This document shows positions 1 to 8,180 of a DNA stretch of 64,000 nucleotides, in pieces. The translations under genes were made by a program, and so were the position numbers. The stretch comes from Anaeromicropila herbilytica (GTDB lineage: Bacteria > Bacillota > Clostridia > Lachnospirales > Lachnospiraceae), in assembly GCF_016591975.1 (NCBI RefSeq), contig NZ_AP024169.1, forward strand, positions 4,847,001-4,911,000. Reading direction: 5' to 3'. Every line of letters begins with the position of its first letter. Position 1 is the stretch's first letter. The notes under the pieces are model-generated. The model was not told the origin of the DNA and ran no database searches. It saw nothing but the letters and a program-made list of their open reading frames with translations.

Positions 1-1066
1 CTAGGTTATATTGTATCGTTTTAGCGATTAATTCATTAATTAATTTTTCTCTACTTGATGTACGTGATAATACTTTATTTATATCAACTTCGACATTAAA
101 GTCATCCACTAAGGCCCATACTTCAATCCCATTGTCATGCGCACGATTTACATAAGTATCACTAGCTAATGAAGAAATCTCACCATTGTTAGAAATAACA
201 GAAAACCATGTAGGTGATATTGTTGTTAAACCTTTCGTATTCTCTAACATACCTAATAAGTTATTATTCGCTTGTTGGTTGGTAACTTGATGCCATACTA
301 AATTAATCTTATAATCCTTTGTTATGCTTGAATAAGTAGGCTCTTCATAATTACTCTTTAATGTATTATAATAAGATGCTTTGACTTTATTGCTCTTAAT
401 ATATCCGATAATACCATCCTTTGTGATAACCTTTGTGAAGTTATTCATAACCTTTTCACTTTTATCTACTAGGGTTAATTCATCCCCAGCTTTCACTTTA
501 TCTAAAATATCACTTTTAATTGTAGGTTTATATCTTAGTTCAGTATCTTTTTCAACTGCAGTAGAGAGTACATCTCCCCATTTATATTGAACCACCACTC
601 TATTTGGGTTCTTATATGCTTCATAAGTTAAATTTGAAAATTTCTTAACATAATCTAGGGCAACATATACATGGTCCCCATCAGTTTTTACAATAGCGTA
701 ATCTAGACTACTCTTACTTTTATTTACATAATAATCCTTGCTTCCCACCTCTGTTTTAATAATCTCCGTAGGCGTTGTATAGATTAAAAGGTTCTCATTA
801 TTATCCCAATAAAAACGCTTATTTAACTGACTTGCAACTGTATCATAATCCACATAGATTGTTCCATCTATTATGACACCCTTTTTATCATATATTTTAT
901 CTTGTAGTATTAATACAACCTCATTACCGCTTGTATTAAAGTATTTCTTTAAACTCATAACCTTCTTACTTGGCGTAAATTTGATAATTAACACCGCTAT
1001 CACAGATACTACTATGATTAGGACTAGGAAAGTTACTATCGATAACTGCTTCTTTTTTCGCCTCAT
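1..1066 (-). CDS. Membrane-anchored SH3 / glycoside hydrolase family 18 protein (3' end outside window)
   Basis: The frame is open from an ATG at 1066 to the window edge (about 355 codons), so the C-terminus is missing. A GGAGGTG ribosome-binding site lies just upstream. Reading from the N-terminus, there is a basic start and one membrane segment (about residues 7-28). A region resembling the copper-amine-oxidase N-like domain used as an extracellular stalk follows (about 50-170). Next is an SH3-like segment (about 195-265, containing LRYKPTIKSD and GIIGYIKSNKVK). Last is the beginning of a GH18 barrel (KINLVWHQVTN, then ISPTWFSV). This order is familiar from clostridial cell-wall or spore GH18 proteins related to YaaH/SleL-type hydrolases. 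The catalytic DxxDxDxE motif lies outside the window, so activity is inferred. The protein is probably an N-terminally anchored exoprotein acting on peptidoglycan or chitin-like glycans. Confidence 0.8.
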   Translation of the reverse strand, partial: MRRKKKQLSIVTFLVLIIVVSVIAVLIIKFTPSKKVMSLKKYFNTSGNEVVLILQDKIYDKKGVIIDGTIYVDYDTVASQLNKRFYWDNNENLLIYTTPTEIIKTEVGSKDYYVNKSKSSLDYAIVKTDGDHVYVALDYVKKFSNLTYEAYKNPNRVVVQYKWGDVLSTAVEKDTELRYKPTIKSDILDKVKAGDELTLVDKSEKVMNNFTKVITKDGIIGYIKSNKVKASYYNTLKSNYEEPTYSSITKDYKINLVWHQVTNQQANNNLLGMLENTKGLTTISPTWFSVISNNGEISSLASDTYVNRAHDNGIEVWALVDDFNVEVDINKVLSRTSSREKLINELIAKTIQYNL

Positions 1067-1229
1067 CCTTACACCTCCAACTTGGTCACTAACCATTATA
1101 TCATTCTTTTTTCTAACCGTCATTACTTAATTCGACTTATTTACAAAACTTTTCTATCTATTTTAATCTATCATTATATATTTTAAATGAATTATTAACT
1201 ATAACCCTATATCTTTTCTAGATACTTCA

Positions 1230-2198
1230 CTAAGAAATATATTCATTTTCTATAATTTGCTTCATCTCTTCTCCAATGAGAGATGATTTTACATAGACTG
1301 CTTCTTTAGCCCCATCTGTTAAGGTCAGCTCCATAAAATTAGCTTCTCCTATTGAAAAGAATCCATATACTTTTCTTTTCTCTTTTATTAATGTAACACT
1401 TTGAATTATCTGTTTTGGTATAATGTGAATATCACCTAGGTCAAAACTAATGATCCAGTTCTTCAATAGTTTTGTTTTACCTGATTCATAAATTTTCTCT
1501 GATAATACTTCTTTATTAATGGAATCCAGTATTTCTTGTATATTTCCGTAATTCACTAGTTTCTTAACAGCTTTATCTCTTGTTATCAGCTTCACTTGAA
1601 GAAGGGATAACACTAGGTATACTAGGCTTATTATAACGATTAACATAAATAATGCCCATAATAAATACATCTCCATACGATCTGATTTAGCTTCATTCAA
1701 AATGATATCCGATACTCCATATTCCTCTAAAAATTCTGTTTTTTCGGAATCATAATCTTTCGATACCTTTTCAATAAGTTTCCAATCCTTTTGCATATTT
1801 GCGGTAAAACTATAATTATTAATCTCTGACTTAGGACTCTCCTTATTGCCATCAGAGTCTTTCGCTGGAACAAAAACAAAATACTTGGTATCATCTAATG
1901 TCAATGCATAACAATTATATATTATTTCATTACTCTCATTTGTCTTGTAGTATCCGGTGAACTCTAAATTTACGTGCTTAAAACGAACATAATCAACACC
2001 GCTTTTATACGCCTTATCTAATTGTTTACTATTTGAAGGTTCTACAACAACAAATGGGTTTTTTAGATTACAAGTTAAGAGAATTAAGGCTGTTATGAAA
2101 ACTAATGTAATCATAATAACAATTTCACCGATTAGCTTTCTCCTATTTTCTGTTCTTATTTGCTTTCTAATATCATAACAATACATATGTACTCCCAT
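1230..2198 (-). CDS. Unrecognised membrane protein with two membrane regions
   Basis: A 322-residue protein that I do not recognise. It has one membrane segment near the N-terminus (about residues 27-46), an outside loop of about 130 residues with no cysteine pair, and a second long hydrophobic stretch (about 178-205). A C-terminal domain of about 115 residues follows (IQEILDSINKEVL, then ISFDLGDIHIIPKQII). This gives an N-in, C-in hairpin topology with a cytoplasmic tail. Two starts are close together: the ATG at 2198 with GAGGGC before it, and the ATG at 2186 (MYCYDIRK) with GGGAG five bases before it. The second looks equally good. The GH18 gene lies 163 bp downstream on the same strand. 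No function is assigned. Confidence 0.7.
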   Translation of the reverse strand: MGVHMYCYDIRKQIRTENRRKLIGEIVIMITLVFITALILLTCNLKNPFVVVEPSNSKQLDKAYKSGVDYVRFKHVNLEFTGYYKTNESNEIIYNCYALTLDDTKYFVFVPAKDSDGNKESPKSEINNYSFTANMQKDWKLIEKVSKDYDSEKTEFLEEYGVSDIILNEAKSDRMEMYLLWALFMLIVIISLVYLVLSLLQVKLITRDKAVKKLVNYGNIQEILDSINKEVLSEKIYESGKTKLLKNWIISFDLGDIHIIPKQIIQSVTLIKEKRKVYGFFSIGEANFMELTLTDGAKEAVYVKSSLIGEEMKQIIENEYIS

Positions 2199-2439
2199 CT
2201 GCCCTCATAATGGCTTGCTTATTCCAAGTCTTGTGGCTTTTGAAAAATGAAACTAGACCTATCTAACTTGCTCTTTTTAAGAATTAAATCTTAGAATTCT
2301 ATTCATTTTAAATTGCATTTCATTATTATAGCATATTATGAAATATATTCTATCTTTTTTTGTTTTTACTATACCTTGCTATTTAAATCTATACTATATG
2401 TGAGGTTACTTTTATCTTATTGTCTATGATTTAGATATA

Positions 2440-2508
2440 AAAAAGAAATAGGTATCAAATAAGTTATTTACTACACATGTTATACTTATTAGATATCTAT
2501 TTCTTTTT
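2440..2508 (-). terminator. Long-stem terminator downstream of the 78-residue gene
   Basis: The arms AAAGAAATAGGTATC and GATATCTATTTCTTT pair around a ~30 nt centre. Read on the minus strand, the stem is followed by a T-run. The rest of the 528 bp gap 2199-2726 is AT-rich and I see no gene in it. Confidence 0.6.
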
Positions 2509-2726
2509 GAAATACCATATTACATAATTAATAATATTGTTTACATCATCAATTCATTCGAACTGATGCTCCCTAACATGCAACAAATCCTGTATCATCA
2601 ATTATAAAGATTGATTGGAATATAAATTCAAAATATCGTATAGAGGTTTTTATTTGTTTTTATTCATTTTGTTCCTTATCTTACTTTTTACATTTAAACT
2701 GTCCTATTTCTTTATTAATTCCACTT

Positions 2727-2963
2727 TTAATACTCCGTAATACTATCAAAACATACTGAGATTATTTCACCACTATAGTTTGAAATAAAGTCTGACATAA
2801 TGCATCCATCCTCTAATACCAAACACATCTGATTATAATTATTTTCAGAGGCTAATATCTCATTAAAATAAACAGGCATATTTTTATCCCGTGCTTCTTT
2901 ATATAAATTCAAGTGATATTCATAAGCACATAATCTATTATTCTCTTCTGTTTTTTTATTCAT
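2727..2963 (-). CDS. Small hypothetical protein, 78 residues
   Basis: A short reading frame with a convincing ribosome-binding site (GGAGGGAG six bases before the ATG at 2963). The product is acidic, soluble and has three cysteines; it has no signal peptide or membrane segment. The central stretch (NQMCLVLEDGCIMSDFISN) looks like a folded domain rather than random sequence. I do not recognise the family. It lies 298 bp downstream of the SAF-domain gene on the same strand and is followed by a strong terminator, so it is probably its own small transcript or the last gene of that operon. The gap 2964-3261 shows no other gene. Confidence 0.6.
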   Translation of the reverse strand: MNKKTEENNRLCAYEYHLNLYKEARDKNMPVYFNEILASENNYNQMCLVLEDGCIMSDFISNYSGEIISVCFDSITEY

Positions 2964-3261
2964 GTAACTCCCTCCACCAAAACGTACACTATATAATTCT
3001 TAGGTCTATTATACTGTTATCCCATTTTTCACTCATTAACTTTGTAAAATAGTAAGGTTTATTTTGCTGTAATCTAATATTTCACTTGTATTTCTGGTGC
3101 CTTTAAAATAAATATACGGTAAAGAGGTCATTTGTGATATGTCAACTTTAATAATTCATTTTTGGAGTAAATACATTTGTAACATAGTAAACTGCCCTAT
3201 AAACCCTTCTATTTTACTAATTAAATGAAGTAGCTTTAATTCTATAAAGAAATAAATCTGG

Positions 3262-4179
3262 CTAATCTATAAACTCGATTCCATTTTCTTTATTCTCCTC
3301 AAGCGCTTGTGAATCTGTATCATTATAATTACTTTCTAGTACATCCCCATTTTCATTTCCATCCCCTGTTTTATTGTATCCTACCTTATTATACAATCTC
3401 TCTAGTTCCAATTCTTTTCTCAGATTAGACTCTAATACATTAGTAGCCTTTCTTAAAATATTTGGATCTTTTTTCATTAGATCTTGTACTACACGGTTCG
3501 TCGGATAAGTTACCGTAGATGCCTCCTGTGTATCCTCAACATACAGAATCGCATAGATTTGACATCCATCAATGTGATAAGAATCAACTACAGCACTAGA
3601 TAACCTTAATATTTCTTCCTCCGATACTTCCATCCATAAGGAATTACTAGTCTTTTGTTCTACATTATAATTTGAAAAATCTATTACTTTTTTCTTAGAA
3701 AGTAATATAAAATCAGCACCATTCGGAAATGAAATTCTAATGTCAATAAAATCTCCTATTTTAATTTTATCTTGGAACTTTATAAAATTATAATTATGTA
3801 ATCTTAGATCATCTTCTAAAATACTGCCTTCGTAGATTAAATCATCTGTCACTAATGTATTCTTACTAAGACTAAGCTTAGCCCTTTTCCCCAGAATTTC
3901 ATTCATGGTTATGCATTTCTTAGACTTATCAGGTAATAAAACAGAAACTTCTTTTATATCCGTTCTTGTTATAATCTGATTTGCATCCATATCTTTTCGA
4001 AGGCTATAACATATAGATCTTTCATTTTCTTTTCTTTGATGCATTTGAAGCTTATGATTACTACTTTGTAACAAAAGAAGAAGATATATTACTAGAACTA
4101 CAAATGGTATCAATACAACAATACCTCCAAGTAGACTAGCCTTTATAAGATGCTTCTTTCTTTGTCGTATGATTGACAT
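3262..4179 (-). CDS. SAF-domain (CpaB-like) membrane-anchored protein
   Basis: 305 residues. A basic N-terminus is followed by one membrane segment (about residues 14-38), then a SAF-like domain. Its two signatures are ANQIITRTDIKEV (entry strand) and GKRAKLSLSKNTLVTDDLI, typical of flagellar P-ring/CpaB proteins. A second part (IKIGDFIDIRISFPNG) resembles the RcpC/CpaB beta domain. The C-terminal ~60 residues are acidic and low in complexity. In Tad/Flp pilus systems CpaB is a periplasmic or wall-side scaffold. The gene starts 11 bp after the MinD-like gene, with AGGGAGG before its ATG, so it belongs to the same operon. No pilin, CpaF, TadB or TadC gene is present in the window, so a pilus role is inferred from family only. 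Confidence 0.7.
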   Translation of the reverse strand: MSIIRQRKKHLIKASLLGGIVVLIPFVVLVIYLLLLLQSSNHKLQMHQRKENERSICYSLRKDMDANQIITRTDIKEVSVLLPDKSKKCITMNEILGKRAKLSLSKNTLVTDDLIYEGSILEDDLRLHNYNFIKFQDKIKIGDFIDIRISFPNGADFILLSKKKVIDFSNYNVEQKTSNSLWMEVSEEEILRLSSAVVDSYHIDGCQIYAILYVEDTQEASTVTYPTNRVVQDLMKKDPNILRKATNVLESNLRKELELERLYNKVGYNKTGDGNENGDVLESNYNDTDSQALEENKENGIEFID

Positions 4180-4190
4180 ACTTCCCTCCC

Positions 4191-4814
4191 TTAGCTAAAT
4201 TTTTGAAATAAATTTAGTACTTCTTTTGATACTTGAAACGGATCCGTTTCAAAGGGAATCAGATTAAGATGAATATTCCAATTATGTTTTATTTCTTTTA
4301 GATCTGATTTGTCACCGTATAAAACTAGGTATTCCCATTCAAGATACCCATTCATGGTTTCTGCATAATGCAAGAACTTTATTAGTTCATGTCTTTTCCA
4401 ATCACACAAACTGCTCACTACTAATTTACAATTACAGCGCAAAAATTCTTCATTATCCCTATCAGTTCCTAAATCCATAATGATATAGTCAAAATTATTA
4501 TTTAGAATATCTGCGATCTCTTTCTGTGTTACATTTTTATAATAGGAAGTATCATATACCTGAAACGCTTTTCCATTTATTGCTTTATGAGCCATGCCTT
4601 CATAAACCATTTGTATATATGAAAAATCATTATGTGTATTACACTCTAATACAGCGGTTCGTTTACCCATAACCTCACTTAGATAATTTGATAACATTAC
4701 ACAAAGATGCGTAACTCCTACCCCTCTATGAGTACCAATAACCCCAATTATTATCTTCTTATTTTTCTCAAGAAGATTTCTTTCTTTGTTCATTAAAAAA
4801 GGCTTTTTTCGCAT
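4191..4814 (-). CDS. MinD/CpaE-like P-loop protein with degenerate Walker A
   Basis: 207 residues with the fold order of the ParA/MinD family: beta strand IIIGVIG, a loop GTHRGVGVTH (residues 27-36), a helix, then VLECNTHND and the Walker-B-like DYIIMDLGTD. The canonical deviant Walker A is KGGVGKTT. Here both lysines are absent (HRGVGVTH), which would be expected to weaken or abolish ATP hydrolysis. CpaE-type proteins position Tad pilus machinery. The gene lies between the kinase fusion (52 bp upstream) and the SAF gene (11 bp downstream) and has a GAGGAG site before its ATG. It is probably a partner or paralogue of the C-terminal domain of the kinase next door, which has the same substitution. 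Confidence 0.7.
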   Translation of the reverse strand: MRKKPFLMNKERNLLEKNKKIIIGVIGTHRGVGVTHLCVMLSNYLSEVMGKRTAVLECNTHNDFSYIQMVYEGMAHKAINGKAFQVYDTSYYKNVTQKEIADILNNNFDYIIMDLGTDRDNEEFLRCNCKLVVSSLCDWKRHELIKFLHYAETMNGYLEWEYLVLYGDKSDLKEIKHNWNIHLNLIPFETDPFQVSKEVLNLFQKFS

Positions 4815-4866
4815 CTTTACTCCTCTCAGTCCAACTGCAGTGGCCTTTGTAAAAATGTAACCTATT

Positions 4867-6264
4867 TTATATTTTTCCTAATATTCTTGCAAAATTTCTA
4901 TTTGATTTAACATGAAAAATCTCGAAGACAAAATTCTCCCATATTTTTTGATTATTAATCATAAATGGGTTTGGTTCATAAGGTATTCGATACCCCGTGA
5001 GATTCTTCATGCTTTTCATCACGCTTTGATACGTTTTACCATCTGTGTAATTAAATAGATATGTGATATTTTCATTTTCTGATAACATAGATAATGCATT
5101 TTCTGAATGCTCTAACTCCCAATCTTTCGAGCCAAGTATCAAACATTTGTAGTCCGATTTTAGAAAACTTTCTTTATTTTCTTCCGTAAGAACACCAAAG
5201 TCCTTAATTTCATAAGAATAGGAATCCTTATCGAAAATTACAGTTTGATTATAATTAGGCAACATCTCGATATTATTTACTCTGTAAATATAATCACACC
5301 TTTTTACATTACAATATCGGCTCACTATTTTATTTACTGTTTGGGTGTTGTTTCTCTCAGAGTATAGACTTTTGCCTATAAATTTTCCTAAATAGGTTGT
5401 TAAGAGTATAGAGATATGTGTCACGCCTATTCTGCATTGAGAACCAGCGATTGCAATAGAAAGAGTTTTATTTGATTTAATAAGAGAATTAGAATTATTA
5501 CTATGACTGCATTCTAATAATTTTTCTTTTAGTTCATGTACATTGTGAAATCTTTGTGCTGGATATAATTTGAGACATTTATTAATTATACTTTTTAGAT
5601 TATCGGAGCAAGAATGAATCTCATCGATATTTACAATAGAATTAATATTTTTATTAAATGAGACACCAGTTATCATATAGAACATTAACATTCCAATACC
5701 ATAAATATCGCTGCGCTCATCAATAAAATTACTTGAGTATTGTTCTGGCGAAGCATAGCCTCTTGTTCCAGTGGCATACCTCCTTTTATTAAGGTCCGCA
5801 TAATATATTGCGCTACCAAAATCAACTAACTTTAAAATCTCATCTGAGATAATAATATTGTCTGGCTTAAGATCTAAATATAAGATTTTTCTTTCAAAAG
5901 TGTGTAAATATTCAACTAGTTCGCAAACTTGTATAGCATATTTAAGAATAATTTCTTCATCAAGTATCTGATATTGTTGGCGGAATTCCTTTAATGTAAT
6001 TCCTTCCATATATTCTTCTATAATATAGGAATACTTGTCATCCTCTTCTATATCATAAATAATAGGGATATTGTTATGTCTAATATTCTTTAAAATATTG
6101 GCTTCATTAATAATCTGAGAATATAATTTATTCTCTTTATCTATCCTCTTAATCGCTCGATAACTCTGTAATCTTATATGTTTTACAAGGTAAACCGTTG
6201 CATTGCCACCCTTACCAAGAGTATCTATTACCTCATATTTATTAAACCATATTTTACTAATCAA
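4867..6264 (-). CDS. Ser/Thr protein kinase fused to a degenerate MinD-like domain
   Basis: 465 residues with no membrane segment. The kinase domain (residues 1-250) has a glycine loop GKGGNATVY (17-25), the ATP-binding lysine K39, a helix-C glutamate E54, a catalytic loop LYLDLKPDN with D131, DFG at 148-150 and GTRGYASPEQ (166-175). All residues needed for catalysis are present, although the usual HRD reads YLD. A Ser/Asn-rich linker (about 252-266) leads to a MinD-like domain whose P-loop is GSQCRIGVTH (274-283), again without the lysines. The start appears to be TTG at 6264, preceded by AAAGGAGG; no in-frame ATG lies nearby. It is the first gene of a three-gene operon with the MinD-like and SAF genes. 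It may act as a cytoplasmic signalling hub for an envelope structure; that role is inferred. Confidence 0.8.
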   Translation of the reverse strand: MISKIWFNKYEVIDTLGKGGNATVYLVKHIRLQSYRAIKRIDKENKLYSQIINEANILKNIRHNNIPIIYDIEEDDKYSYIIEEYMEGITLKEFRQQYQILDEEIILKYAIQVCELVEYLHTFERKILYLDLKPDNIIISDEILKLVDFGSAIYYADLNKRRYATGTRGYASPEQYSSNFIDERSDIYGIGMLMFYMITGVSFNKNINSIVNIDEIHSCSDNLKSIINKCLKLYPAQRFHNVHELKEKLLECSHSNNSNSLIKSNKTLSIAIAGSQCRIGVTHISILLTTYLGKFIGKSLYSERNNTQTVNKIVSRYCNVKRCDYIYRVNNIEMLPNYNQTVIFDKDSYSYEIKDFGVLTEENKESFLKSDYKCLILGSKDWELEHSENALSMLSENENITYLFNYTDGKTYQSVMKSMKNLTGYRIPYEPNPFMINNQKIWENFVFEIFHVKSNRNFARILGKI

Positions 6265-6544
6265 AATCCTCCTTTCTTAATTAGATGCCCTTAAACTTCG
6301 TAATAAGTATCATAATTATATATTACTCAATTCGCTTATCTATCAAACACCTCTAAAATCATTATAGCTAATCCATATTATGTAAGCAAGTAATTTTTCG
6401 TTCGCGAAATCAACAAGATTTTTCAATATTTTTGTGACATATTAACAGATATTTACATTTTTCGATATTTTAGCTTATTTTACGATACATACTTGAACAA
6501 CTTATTATAATAACTTGTTATTCCTATGTCTAATTACCTATTGC

Positions 6545-6580
6545 AAAATGAGGTGGATTCCTATCGAACCACACCTCATC
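6545..6580 (-). terminator. Terminator of the pfl operon
   Basis: The stem ATGAGGTG / CACCTCAT is followed on the minus strand by TTTT and lies 16 bp after the pflA stop. The remainder of the gap 6265-6595 is AT-rich and shows no gene. Confidence 0.6.
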
Positions 6581-6595
6581 CTATTATTTAACTTG

Positions 6596-7363
6596 TTATT
6601 TATCTTGTTCGTTTCTCAATTCTTCTCTTCGTGCGCGCAAGCCTTTTAGTATAATTTCTCTTGCTTCAATTGCTCTTTCTTTTGGTAACGGTGGGATATC
6701 TTTTAGAGGATATTCCATCTTTAAACTTTCATACTTCACTTTACCCATATCATGATAAGGAAGTACATCAAGTGCTTTTAGATTCTTAAGACTACCAATA
6801 AAATAGCCCAGTTGATATAAATAATCTTCATTATCCGTTATCGTTGGAACAACAACATGACGTATCCATACAGGAACTTCTTTCTCTTCTAAATACTTTG
6901 CAAAGGCAAGAATATTATCATTGTATTGCCCTGTTAATTCCAAATGTTCTTTGTTATCAATATGTTTAATATCAAGCATGACAAGATCTGTCGCACTTAA
7001 TAATCGATCAAACTTTTCTAATACTGCAGGATTATCTGGTTGAAATGTAATACCCGATGTATCAAGACAAGTATGAATCTCTTTTTCTCTTGCTTTTTCA
7101 AATAACTCAGTAACAAAATCTATTTGCATCAATGGTTCTCCACCAGTTACCGTGATACCACCATCTCTTAAAAAAGGTTTATATTTTTCATAATCTATAA
7201 GTAATTCTTCTACTGATTTTTGATTACCAATCTTAGGTTGCCATGTATCAGGATTATGACAGTATTTACAACGCATTGGACACCCTTGTGTAAATATTAC
7301 ATAACGTACACCAGGTCCATCCACGGTTCCAAAGGTCTCAATCGAATGAATATAACCATTCAT
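6596..7363 (-). CDS. pflA: Pyruvate formate-lyase activating enzyme (radical SAM)
   Basis: 255 residues, the usual length. The [4Fe-4S] motif CPMRCKYC (Cys28, Cys32, Cys35) binds S-adenosylmethionine, and the enzyme generates the glycyl radical on pyruvate formate-lyase. Other family signatures are HSIETFGTVDGPGVRYV at the N-terminus and GGITVTGGEPLMQ for SAM binding. AAGGAGG lies eight bases before the ATG. It is the last gene of the minus-strand pfl group, after two hairpins that separate it from the glycyl-domain gene. Its natural substrate here would be the separate 78-residue glycyl-radical protein (7519-7755) rather than a single-chain lyase. Confidence 0.95.
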   Translation of the reverse strand: MNGYIHSIETFGTVDGPGVRYVIFTQGCPMRCKYCHNPDTWQPKIGNQKSVEELLIDYEKYKPFLRDGGITVTGGEPLMQIDFVTELFEKAREKEIHTCLDTSGITFQPDNPAVLEKFDRLLSATDLVMLDIKHIDNKEHLELTGQYNDNILAFAKYLEEKEVPVWIRHVVVPTITDNEDYLYQLGYFIGSLKNLKALDVLPYHDMGKVKYESLKMEYPLKDIPPLPKERAIEAREIILKGLRARREELRNEQDK

Positions 7364-7412
7364 AGCATTACCTCCTTATTAGTGTGGTTTAGCTTAGTTG
7401 GACATATAGTTT

Positions 7413-7440
7413 AAAAAAGAGCCTAGTAAAGGCTCTTATG
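7413..7440 (-). terminator. Terminator or attenuator between glycyl-domain gene and pflA
   Basis: A perfect stem AAGAGCC / GGCTCTT with a seven-base loop is followed on the minus strand by TTTTTT. It would end much of the transcript from the pfl genes and leave pflA at lower expression. Confidence 0.7.
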
Positions 7441-7450
7441 TTATCTGGTA

Positions 7451-7479
7451 ATAGAATGCCCAAATAGCAGGCATTCTAT
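7451..7479. other. Perfect 10-bp stem-loop after the glycyl-domain gene
   Basis: The arms ATAGAATGCC and GGCATTCTAT surround a nine-base loop. There is no T-run on the minus strand, so it may protect or process the mRNA 3' end rather than terminate. Confidence 0.5.
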
Positions 7480-7518
7480 ATCTTTACCAATGTGTATTTC
7501 AATTAATTCAAAAATGAA

Positions 7519-7755
7519 TTACATTGCATTATGGAATGTACGAGAAATTACATCATCTTGTTGTTCCTTTGTTAACTTAACAAAGTTTACAGCATAACCA
7601 GATACTCTTATTGTTAATTGTGGGTATCTTTCTGGATGAGCTTGTGCATCTAATAATGTTTCTCTTGAGAATACGTTAACATTTAAATGATGTCCACCTT
7701 TTTCAACATATCCATCTAACATTGCTACTAAGTTTTCAACTTGTTGATTTGCCAT
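7519..7755 (-). CDS. Free-standing glycyl-radical domain of pyruvate formate-lyase (YfiD/GrcA-like)
   Basis: 78 residues that align over their whole length with the C-terminal end of pyruvate formate-lyase: GGHHLNVNVFSRETLLDAQ, then PERYPQLTIRVSGYAVNF, with the radical glycine at Gly53, ending SRTFHNAM. It has its own AAGGAGG site and ATG at 7755. In E. coli the similar YfiD protein is a spare part for an oxygen-damaged full-length enzyme. Here the upstream catalytic gene has no glycyl region at all, so this protein is probably an obligate subunit, activated by PflA and docked into the lyase. It is separated from pflB by 425 bp that carry one further small gene. Confidence 0.85.
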   Translation of the reverse strand: MANQQVENLVAMLDGYVEKGGHHLNVNVFSRETLLDAQAHPERYPQLTIRVSGYAVNFVKLTKEQQDDVISRTFHNAM

Positions 7756-7796
7756 AATAATTATCCTCCTTAAATACTTTTTAATTCTTCACCTTA

Positions 7797-8000
7797 TTAT
7801 TCTTCACCATCAATTCCTTCATGTAAGGTTGGAACTTGACATGCCATATTTTTTTGACAACAGTTACTATTCGTTGTCTCAACTTGAACTTCATCTAAAC
7901 GTGAAGAATCTTCCACCTCAACGTTCATATGACCCCCACCAGCTAAGACAAATTGGTCTAACATGTTGACTAAATCATTGATTTGCTTTTCATTTGACAT
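7797..8000 (-). CDS. Degenerate glycyl-domain-like, cysteine-containing small protein
   Basis: 67 residues when started at the ATG at 8000, which lies eight bases after AAGGAG; in-frame GTG and ATG codons sit just upstream inside the site. The N-terminal half (LVNMLDQFVLAGGGHMNVEV) resembles the first part of the glycyl-radical domain next door (LVAMLDGYVEKGGHHLNVNV). The sequence then diverges: the RVSGYA loop is absent and the end is acidic with NCCQKNMAC. It therefore cannot carry the radical. It lies between pflB and the true glycyl-domain gene, all on one strand. A linker, inhibitor, assembly factor or decaying duplicate are all possible; I cannot choose between them. Confidence 0.65.
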   Translation of the reverse strand: MSNEKQINDLVNMLDQFVLAGGGHMNVEVEDSSRLDEVQVETTNSNCCQKNMACQVPTLHEGIDGEE

Positions 8001-8089
8001 ATTCATCACTCCTTAATCACGAAACACTATGAATAGTTGCGAAACTTCTTCTAAGGCATTTCTATTGTTAACAGTCATTTGTAAGAATA

Positions 8090-8118
8090 GGAGAAAGTAG
8101 ATATCTACTACTTTCTCC
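8090..8118. other. Stem-loop between pflB and the small glycyl-type genes
   Basis: A perfect 11-bp stem GGAGAAAGTAG / CTACTTTCTCC with a seven-base loop. No U-tract follows on the minus strand, so an RNA-stability element that raises pflB mRNA over its downstream genes is more likely than a terminator. Confidence 0.55.
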
Positions 8119-8180
8119 ATTACTACACAGTCATTCTGAATAGTAACTTCTGTCCATTCTCACTTAATACTAAATTAATC

